DNA of 20,097 nt, from NCBI GenBank assembly GCA_020025135.1, contig JAHHSQ010000027.1:1-20097 (forward strand), in the 5' to 3' direction. The position numbers were made by a program, and so were the translations under genes. Shown piece by piece: positions 15,684 through 20,097 of the stretch. Under the pieces are notes generated by a model. The model was not told the DNA's origin. It ran no database searches and saw only the letters and a list, made by a program, of their open reading frames with translations. Positions within the stretch are counted from its first letter, which is position 1. Every line of letters starts with the position of its first letter. The DNA is from Pectinatus sp. (lineage in GTDB: Bacteria > Bacillota > Negativicutes > Selenomonadales > Selenomonadaceae).

Positions 15684-16802
15684 ATGGCCAATCTTTCAGG
15701 ATACGAACTGACACTTTTTGGTAAAAAATTACAAGCAAAAACACTTGCTGGCAACTGTTCAATTCAAATCACTAAAGTGAAGCTGGGAGCCACACCAATC
15801 AAGTCACTGGAAGACCTTATGGATAAAAATGACTTAATAGGAACAGACCTAAAAATTTTAGATATTATAGAATGCACAACAGACAACAATATCTGCAAAA
15901 TTAGTACATCTATTACTAATAGTGGTCAAAAGAAAAATTTTCCGATATGCCAGATAGGAATTTTTGCAAAAGGTACATCTTCAACCAATGAAGAAGTTCC
16001 AGAGGGCTTATATGCGGTGGCATATGATACTATGCCTGATATCTTACCAGCAGATAATCACTCGACATGCATTACCAAACAATTTAGTATAAATCTTTTG
16101 GTTGATAATGCCACTAGTATATCAGTTACAACATCACCAGCAAGAATGATAACAACAGATATTTTTAATAAAGTAATATTTGGGTTAGCTAAAAAAGGTG
16201 ATATAAGTGCAGATATATCCGCTCACAACGCGTCCCCCGTTGCGCATAATGATATAAGACAGTTAATCGCCAAAGCCGTTGCAAGTGCTACGCCTGTCGG
16301 CACAATTACGCCATATGCAGGACAATCTGCGCCTGATGGCTATTTAGCTTGTGATGGTAGCGCCGTTAGTCGCACAACCTATGCTGCATTATTTAAGGTA
16401 ATTAGTACGACTTATGGTAGTGGCGATGGCAGCACATTTAATTTGCCCAACCTACAAGGGCGTACGATTATTGGCGTATCATCTAGCCATACTTTAGCTA
16501 CAACAGGTGGCGAAGAAACACATACTTTGACTGAAAACGAAATGCCTAGCCATAGCCATAGCGGTAGTACAGATGCTTCAGGGGAGCATTATCACTCAAT
16601 AAGTGGGATAAGTGTGTATATGGGCGCAAATCTTATCCGTGTACGCGATAGTCATAATCCAAACATATCTCAGCAAAACGATATGACGACAAATACAAGC
16701 GGTAGCCATAGTCACAGCGTATATATTAATAGTGCAGGTGGAGGCCAATCCCACAATAATATGCAACCTTATATTGCATTAAATTATATTATTAAATATT
16801 AA
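15684..16802 (+). CDS. Tail fibre protein with collar domain (P2 gpH-like N-terminus)
   Basis: This 372-residue fibre has three parts. Residues 1-155 are the DUF3751/tail-fibre N-terminal domain (SGYELTLFGKKLQAKTL..., ITNSGQKKNFPICQIGIFAK), which binds the baseplate. A linker HNASPVAHNDIRQLI follows. From about residue 205 comes the phage tail collar domain: GTITPYAGQSAPDGYLACDG, YGSGDGSTFNLPNLQGRTIIG, and TLTENEMPSHSHS. The C-terminus holds three His-rich motifs (SHSHS, EHYHS, SHSHSV), comparable with metal-binding HxH sites of T4 long-fibre tips, and ends NMQPYIALNYIIKY. From around position 16210 the DNA is richer in GC, suggesting exchange of the tip. It is much shorter than P2 gpH (669). 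Confidence 0.9.
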   Translation: MANLSGYELTLFGKKLQAKTLAGNCSIQITKVKLGATPIKSLEDLMDKNDLIGTDLKILDIIECTTDNNICKISTSITNSGQKKNFPICQIGIFAKGTSSTNEEVPEGLYAVAYDTMPDILPADNHSTCITKQFSINLLVDNATSISVTTSPARMITTDIFNKVIFGLAKKGDISADISAHNASPVAHNDIRQLIAKAVASATPVGTITPYAGQSAPDGYLACDGSAVSRTTYAALFKVISTTYGSGDGSTFNLPNLQGRTIIGVSSSHTLATTGGEETHTLTENEMPSHSHSGSTDASGEHYHSISGISVYMGANLIRVRDSHNPNISQQNDMTTNTSGSHSHSVYINSAGGGQSHNNMQPYIALNYIIKY

Positions 16803-16814
16803 GGAGAGGATAAA

Positions 16815-17303
16815 ATGCAAGAAATACTGCAAATTAAAAACGGTAATATCACTATATCTAACGGCACAAGCGATTATAGCGATACAGTAGCTAATTTTAC
16901 TCTTGATAGTGGCGTCAAACTAGACAATATTGATTTTGTTATGTATAACAGGACTGATAAGGTATTAATTAAAGATAATAAAATAATTAATTATGTAATT
17001 AACAATACCTATGATAATATCATTGACGATTTAAAAAATATTAATGATAAAAAGTGCTATAGATTAACCCCTCCTCATCCTCATCGGAAAACCTCTGAAG
17101 AGCTACGCAAAGAAGCCTTAAAAAAAGCTACCGAAGAATTTACGGCGCAGAAAGAAAATATCCTTACGGCATATGCTATAGCTAGCCTTTCTGGCAATCA
17201 GTCTTTTATGGCCAAGGCTCAAACCGATTATAAAGCTTTGATTTTGTCTTATAGTGAAGCGATAAAAAAGATAAATGGAGGAACTACCAATGAACGAAAC
17301 TAG
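16815..17303 (+). CDS. Probable tail-fibre accessory/assembly protein
   Basis: I do not recognise a named family in this 162-residue protein. The N-terminal half is strand-like and Asn/Asp-rich (QIKNGNITISNGTSDYSDTV, VMYNRTDKVLI). After a proline-histidine segment (TPPHPHRKTSEEL) the C-terminal half is helical (EALKKATEEFTAQKENI, MAKAQTDYKALILSYSEAI). Placement just after the fibre gene, with an AAGGAGAGG site 6 bases before the ATG, is where fibre assembly chaperones normally lie. Chaperone function is inferred from place and architecture. Confidence 0.55.
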   Translation: MQEILQIKNGNITISNGTSDYSDTVANFTLDSGVKLDNIDFVMYNRTDKVLIKDNKIINYVINNTYDNIIDDLKNINDKKCYRLTPPHPHRKTSEELRKEALKKATEEFTAQKENILTAYAIASLSGNQSFMAKAQTDYKALILSYSEAIKKINGGTTNERN

Positions 17304-17451
17304 TATTTTACCACCAGGAAAGACCTATTGTATCGTGTGTGGCGCAGAAATGCGCGCGGATGGCTCTTGTAGTAATCCAGCTTGTTTTTTATACTGGCCA
17401 CCATCTGAGCCTACGGCTCAAAGTACAGAAAAACCCGATACTCAATTATGA
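17290..17451 (+). CDS. 53-residue zinc-ribbon micro-protein
   Basis: A small gene with GGAGG at 17277-17281, 8 bases before ATG 17290; it overlaps the previous gene by 14 bases. It has CIVC at residues 14-17 and CSNPAC at 28-33, a four-cysteine arrangement (CxxC, 10 residues, CxxxxC) as in zinc ribbons, followed by a Pro-rich polar tail (YWPPSEPTAQSTEKPD). The role is unknown. It is the last gene before a terminator that precedes the holin, and its TGA stop (17449-17451) is inside the loop of that terminator. A perfect 6-bp stem (TGAGCC 17406-17411, GGCTCA 17415-17420) lies in its coding sequence. Confidence 0.75.
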   Translation: MNETSILPPGKTYCIVCGAEMRADGSCSNPACFLYWPPSEPTAQSTEKPDTQL

Positions 17452-17470
17452 TTTTGAGGGCGGGTTTTTT
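17431..17470 (+). terminator. Intrinsic terminator before the lysis cassette
   Basis: AAACCCG (17431-17437) pairs with CGGGTTT (17461-17467) and CTCAA (17441-17445) pairs with TTGAG (17454-17458), closed by an eight-base loop; the outer arm runs into TTTTTT (17465-17470). The loop contains the stop codon of the zinc-ribbon gene, so ribosomes ending there should interfere with folding. Confidence 0.78.
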
Positions 17471-17508
17471 ATGGCCATACTAGTATCTAAAAAGAAGATA
17501 GGTGAAAA

Positions 17509-18024
17509 ATGTTTATTGAAATTTATGATTTAATCATCAAAAGCGCTAAAAATATAAGTAACTTATGGCCAATTAAAATAATTTTTTCTATTTTTTTAGC
17601 TACACTTTATAGTATGCATATGAAACTTATATCGGTCTTTGCAGGTCTGGTTCTTCTGGACTTACTTAGTAAGTGGATTGCCTTAGCTTATAAATATAAG
17701 AAAGATACAACCGCGGCACCTATAGGGTTTGCACAAAGTATTTGGTCTATACCAAAGGCACGCAGAGCAGGATATATAAGAAGCAATGTAATGAAAAAAC
17801 AATTCGTGGCTAAAATGGCTATTTATATACTTGTCGTACTTGGAGCTACTTTGGTAGATTTCGCTATGGTAACTCTTAAAGAACCGACAATGTTAGTAGT
17901 TTTAGTTGTAGGATATCTAACAGCGACAGAATTTATATCGATACTCGAAAATCTGCAAGAAGCTGGAGTAAAAGAGGCATCGCTTTTAAAAGACCTTGTA
18001 GAAAAAATTCGGAGCAAAAAATGA
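17509..18024 (+). CDS. Holin (phage_holin_4 / toxin secretion-lysis holin family)
   Basis: The 171-residue membrane protein has four hydrophobic segments: about residues 21-37 (IKIIFSIFLATLYSMHM), 38-58 (KLISVFAGLVLLDLLSKWIA), 101-121 (MAIYILVVLGATLVDFAMV) and 126-146 (TMLVVLVVGYLTATEFISI). LLDLLSKW matches the D-rich helix of the family, and the tail is charged (EKIRSKK). It opens holes in the inner membrane to start lysis. AGATAGGTG stands ahead of ATG 17509. It ends in ATGA with the next gene. Family is likely, the class less so. Confidence 0.85.
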   Translation: MFIEIYDLIIKSAKNISNLWPIKIIFSIFLATLYSMHMKLISVFAGLVLLDLLSKWIALAYKYKKDTTAAPIGFAQSIWSIPKARRAGYIRSNVMKKQFVAKMAIYILVVLGATLVDFAMVTLKEPTMLVVLVVGYLTATEFISILENLQEAGVKEASLLKDLVEKIRSKK

Positions 18025-18257
18025 AAGAGAAATTCTTAAATTTAATCAAAAAATTTAGGCAGTCTATCGGTGTGACTGCCTTTTTTAGTGTCATTTATCT
18101 TATCGGATGGGCGCTTAATGGAGTGGGGAAAACGCACTTTAACTTAGGAGATTTAATAATTTTCTATACTACAGTTGTTGCTAAAAGTGCAATAACTCAT
18201 GGTATAAATTCAGTCTTTAATAGTCCACGAGGCACAATGCCTGAAGATAGGAGATAA
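18021..18257 (+). CDS. Small membrane protein, possible second holin or antiholin
   Basis: A 78-residue protein with a basic amphipathic start (MKEKFLNLIKKFRQ), a hydrophobic segment at about residues 16-34 (IGVTAFFSVIYLIGWALNG) and a second weaker one around 42-56 (LGDLIIFYTTVVAKS), then a polar tail. It overlaps the holin stop in ATGA, so it is translationally coupled to it. Such holin-adjacent small membrane proteins often act as antiholins or helper holins; I recognise no family. Positions 18057-18086 inside it form a terminator-like hairpin. Confidence 0.65.
   Translation: MKEKFLNLIKKFRQSIGVTAFFSVIYLIGWALNGVGKTHFNLGDLIIFYTTVVAKSAITHGINSVFNSPRGTMPEDRR
18057..18086 (+). terminator. Intragenic terminator-like hairpin in the small membrane gene
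   Basis: AGGCAGT (18057-18063) pairs with ACTGCCT (18075-18081), extended by C18064-G18074, and is followed without gap by a T-tract (TTTTTT, 18081-18086). The stem is perfect over 8 pairs with a nine-base loop. It lies 36 bases into a coding region and just upstream of the endolysin. Confidence 0.6.
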
Positions 18258-18258
18258 A

Positions 18259-18333
18259 ATGGATTTTATAATCATTACAGGAATAATATTGATGATTTTA
18301 ACATACTTTATTTTTATAAAATTAATACTATAA
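18259..18333 (+). CDS. 24-residue single-span membrane micropeptide
   Basis: ATG 18259 has AGGAG (18249-18253) 5 bases upstream, at the end of the preceding gene. The reading frame encodes 24 residues almost wholly hydrophobic (DFIIITGIILMILTYFIF, then IKLIL), a plausible single membrane span with one positive residue near the end. It ends 14 bases before the next gene's ATG, whose AAGGGAG ribosome site directly follows it. It may be a holin accessory or regulator; no homologue is recognised. Confidence 0.55.
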   Translation: MDFIIITGIILMILTYFIFIKLIL

Positions 18334-18347
18334 AGGGAGTTATAGAT

Positions 18348-18968
18348 ATGACAAACGAAGAACTTGCTAAAGAAATTGCATTAGGGATTATAAGAACAGG
18401 CGTTGAAGGCGGATATGACAGCGTATCTTGCTCAACGGCTGGTGACTACCCATCAATGGGAGTTAGCCAATGGGAAGGTATCAATGGCCGTGGCGATTAT
18501 TTGTTAAGCTGCATAGGCGGTGGCAGCCAGTTTATTGGGCGGTCATACAGTGATATACGAGATAGTGGCGAACTTGAGACCTTAAAGAACGTGTTATCGT
18601 CTGGTCAAGGCCGTGAGGCACAGCGCGAAATCTTGCAACAGGACTGCTTAGATAAATATGCGCCAGTTCTTAACGGTATACCACTTGATGATAGCCGTTG
18701 CTATATCTATGCCGGCATCTGGTGCCCGACATCGCAATATGTAGTAGCTAAATTTATAAAAAACCGTGTTGGCAGATACAATATCCGCAGTCTCGCGGAA
18801 ATGCGAGATATGTTCCGCGATGAATATTGGCGCGGTGCTGGAGTTGGCAAGCAATATGCAGATGGTTATGCCAACAGAGCCAACAATACATTTTATTATG
18901 TTGCAAGCATTGACCTTACTACTCCATATAATGTGCCGGCATATGGTGATGGACCTTTTGGCAAATAA
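18348..18968 (+). CDS. Endolysin, lysozyme/chitosanase-like peptidoglycan hydrolase
   Basis: The 206-residue protein has no signal peptide or membrane span. The N-terminal IRTGVEGGYDSVSCS (candidate catalytic Glu20), then DYPSMGVSQWEGINGRGDYLL, resembles the pattern E-G-x-Y-D-S-V ... S-x-G-x-x-Q-W ... LL found in lysozyme/chitosanase-like lysins of Bacillota phages. Further conserved-looking parts are AQREILQQDCLDKYAPVL and YIYAGIWCPTSQYV. It would cut glycan strands after the holin opens the membrane. AAGGGAG precedes ATG 18348. The DNA has higher GC than its neighbours and carries an 8-bp inverted repeat (TCGCGGAA 18793-18800, TTCCGCGA 18813-18820), suggesting separate origin. Position supports the call; the catalytic class is inferred. 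Confidence 0.72.
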   Translation: MTNEELAKEIALGIIRTGVEGGYDSVSCSTAGDYPSMGVSQWEGINGRGDYLLSCIGGGSQFIGRSYSDIRDSGELETLKNVLSSGQGREAQREILQQDCLDKYAPVLNGIPLDDSRCYIYAGIWCPTSQYVVAKFIKNRVGRYNIRSLAEMRDMFRDEYWRGAGVGKQYADGYANRANNTFYYVASIDLTTPYNVPAYGDGPFGK

Positions 18969-18989
18969 GCACAAGTAAGTTACTGTATT

Positions 18990-19022
18990 AAAGGGCGGTT
19001 TTCTATATTAAAATCGCCCTTT
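18990..19022 (+). terminator. Strong hairpin after the endolysin (probable terminator)
   Basis: AAAGGGCGGTTTT (18990-19002) pairs with AAAATCGCCCTTT (19010-19022): 13 base pairs with one G-T, and a seven-base loop. Only three T residues close the right side, so termination may be partial or work in both directions. It separates the endolysin from the spanin-like gene. Confidence 0.7.
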
Positions 19023-19048
19023 GATATATTTAAGAAGAGGATTAAGCC

Positions 19049-19678
19049 ATGATTAATTATGAAAAGCTAAAAAAAATAACCGTTTCACGTTATACGCTCT
19101 TATTTATGTTATTAGTTATTTTAGCAGTCACCGTAAGTGTTTATATTAGTAGCTTGTATAACAAGGCGCAAAACGCCACTGATAAAGTCAAAAAAATTTA
19201 CGACCTTACTCAGAAACAGGCTAAAAATATTAATTATTTGCAAAACCAATTAAATTTATCGAAACAGGCCACACAAGATTTAGAGAAACAAATTGCTGTT
19301 GCTCAATCCGGAAGAAAAGATACACCACAAGCGCATATCACAATACAAGCCCCGAGCTTGCCAGCGGCAACTAAAATTGTGAGTGAAAAAATAATTGAAC
19401 ATAATCCAACAATGCCACCCGAAGCATTGCGGAAATCTGACAGGACGATAGTCACGGAACAGCCTAACAACAAAAAGTATCAAGTTGGTGTATATAAAAT
19501 AAATCTCAAGCATAACTGGTATGTAGGTGTTGGCGTAGGCTATCAAGATGGAAGATTATATATCCCAATATCATTACAAAGAAATTATGATATGGCGCAT
19601 GCTATAGCTGTTCAGACAAATGTAGATATAACTGGCACTGTGAAAGGCGGTCAGGTACTGTGGAAAGTAGGATTTTGA
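19049..19678 (+). CDS. Membrane-anchored coiled-coil protein, possible spanin
   Basis: The 209-residue protein has a short basic N-terminus, a membrane span at about residues 15-34 (YTLLFMLLVILAVTVSVYI), and a long coiled-coil (about 36-92, NKAQNATDKVKKIYDLTQKQ... to LEKQIAVAQS). The periplasmic C-terminal part is beta-like (HNWYVGVGVGYQDGRLYIPIS). A membrane anchor followed by a coiled coil in the lysis region is the plan of an inner-membrane spanin, which would fuse inner and outer membranes in a diderm host. No lipoprotein partner or lipobox is seen nearby. AAGAGGA lies at 19033-19039 ahead of ATG 19049. Other possibility: superinfection exclusion or another lysogen-expressed membrane protein. 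Confidence 0.5.
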   Translation: MINYEKLKKITVSRYTLLFMLLVILAVTVSVYISSLYNKAQNATDKVKKIYDLTQKQAKNINYLQNQLNLSKQATQDLEKQIAVAQSGRKDTPQAHITIQAPSLPAATKIVSEKIIEHNPTMPPEALRKSDRTIVTEQPNNKKYQVGVYKINLKHNWYVGVGVGYQDGRLYIPISLQRNYDMAHAIAVQTNVDITGTVKGGQVLWKVGF

Positions 19679-19906
19679 AATATTATATAGAAAATGGGAC
19701 AATGTTAAGCATATTAGAGAAAATATAACAACACTTTCAGGTAGACCTAAAAAACCTAAAATAAAAAAATCAAATGGATTATGGGGAATAAGTATTAAAA
19801 CAAAAGAAAGATTAAGTGCTCATGTTGGTCAATAAAGTTAATGTAGAACATAGCATTGATATATATAATACTGCTGAAGAACAAGTGAATTTTGAATAGA
19901 TATTAT
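19679..19906. other. AT-rich gap without a supported gene
   Basis: I see no gene here. One + strand frame is open from about 19672 to 19838 (ending ISIKTKERLSAHVGQ), but it has no ATG and no ribosome site. A 25-codon frame from ATG 19822 also lacks one. No clear terminator for the recombinase lies at its left end. It may hold promoter or att-related DNA or a decayed gene. Confidence 0.5.
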
Positions 19907-20097
19907 TTATAATGTCATTTTTTTGAAAAAATCTTTGGGATAAATTTCTTCAAAAAATAAAACTGTGCATACATTTGTTTTTGATGGTACGCCATCAGGC
20001 ACACCATCAAAAACAAACTTATAGCGGATGACGATATTTTCGGGAGTTATCGTGATTTTTTCTACAAACTGATTGATGAGACTTTTCACTCTTGGTG
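19907..20097 (-). CDS. Serine recombinase (prophage integrase), C-terminal end, partial
   Basis: On the minus strand a frame enters from the right edge and ends at 19907. It reads VKSLINQFVEKITITPENI followed by VIRYKF, the pattern seen near the end of large serine recombinases (L-x-x-F-V-x-K-I-x-I, then I-x-I-x-x-x-F). The catalytic and DNA-binding domains lie beyond the edge, so the call depends on about 62 residues. An internal ATG-like start at 20089 is GTG and is not the true start. Convergent placement beside the lysis genes fits a prophage end. The 15-bp inverted repeat at 19974-20017 is inside the coding region. Confidence 0.6.
   Translation of the reverse strand, partial: PRVKSLINQFVEKITITPENIVIRYKFVFDGVPDGVPSKTNVCTVLFFEEIYPKDFFKKMTL
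19974..20017. repeat. Perfect 15-bp inverted repeat in the recombinase 3' region
   Basis: TTTGTTTTTGATGGT (19974-19988) and ACCATCAAAAACAAA (20003-20017) are exact reverse complements with a 14-base spacer. The spacer holds another GCCATC copy, so the coding text reads DGVPDGVPS. There is no T-tract following either arm, so it is not a normal terminator. Confidence 0.75.

Larger units (their letters stand above)
1..20097 (+). mobile_element. Prophage late region (P2-like contractile tail, lambda/Mu-like head)
   Basis: The whole window reads as one phage late module: packaging, capsid, connector, contractile tail, baseplate, fibre and lysis genes in order on the + strand, then the end of a serine recombinase on the minus strand. 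No chromosomal housekeeping gene is seen, so neither prophage boundary lies inside the window. A recombinase convergent with the lysis genes suggests that an attachment site lies just beyond the right edge; this is inference. An intact sheath, tape measure, terminase, portal and capsid argue for a complete phage rather than a tailocin or satellite. Early, immunity and replication genes must lie outside. Confidence 0.93.

Noticed and set aside
17339..17533. A 64-codon + strand frame across the terminator before the holin
   Set aside because: It overlaps the zinc-ribbon gene and the terminator in another frame, has no ribosome site and mixes the two flanking genes' DNA; the CxxC-containing frame is the better gene.
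19822..19899. A 25-codon + strand frame after the spanin-like gene
   Set aside because: It has no ribosome site, no hydrophobic or other recognisable pattern, and lies in a non-coding-looking AT-rich gap.
1..20097. Phage defence system or CRISPR array in the window
   Set aside because: I saw no repeat-spacer series, no effector-type accessory genes, and almost all sequence is filled by structural and lysis genes.

Overview
The window is the late (structural and lysis) half of a contractile-tailed prophage, read left to right on the + strand, ending at the C-terminus of an oppositely oriented serine recombinase at the right edge. The DNA is AT-rich with strong AGGAGG-type ribosome sites, and many genes touch or overlap by 4-11 bases. 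These traits suggest a low-GC Bacillota-type host. A membrane-anchored coiled-coil protein at the end of the lysis region resembles an inner-membrane spanin, which would fit a diderm lineage such as the Negativicutes. The host genus is inference and cannot be fixed from this sequence.

Layout. (1) Positions 1-6575 hold head and connector genes: GpA-type large terminase (5' end lost at the window edge), gpW/DUF6148-like protein, lambda-family portal, a single-chain prohead protease fused to a Mu gpT-like major capsid protein, a DUF2190 decoration protein, and four connector or tail-completion genes including a minor tail protein Z homologue. (2) Positions 6576-11397 hold the P2-like tail: sheath, tube, a tail assembly chaperone with a P2 E/E'-type -1 frameshift site, tape measure, and gpX. 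(3) Positions 11402-15683 hold the baseplate: gpD hub, short gpV spike, separate PAAR tip, gpU-like protein, gpW/gp25, gpJ, gpI. (4) Positions 15684-17303 hold a collar-type tail fibre and a probable fibre accessory protein. (5) Positions 17290-19678 hold a 53-residue zinc-ribbon protein, a terminator, a four-helix holin, a small membrane protein, a 24-residue membrane micropeptide, an endolysin, a strong hairpin, and the spanin-like protein. (6) Positions 19679-19906 have no supportable gene. Positions 19907-20097 (minus strand) are the recombinase tail end.

How it works together. The head genes resemble lambda/Mu modules and the tail genes resemble P2, so the phage is a modular myovirus. 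Packaging and capsid genes come first, then tail tube, sheath and tape measure, then baseplate from hub outward, fibres, and lysis. No tailocin interpretation is needed because the packaging and capsid genes are present.

The least ordinary features are the layers of expression control visible in the DNA: an exact T TTT TTA slippery heptamer in the chaperone; an internal ribosome site that could make capsid protein without the protease; terminator-like hairpins inside two coding regions; and a terminator whose loop contains the stop codon of the zinc-ribbon gene just before the lysis cassette. Two inverted repeats at the window margins (2-43 and 19974-20017) remain unexplained.
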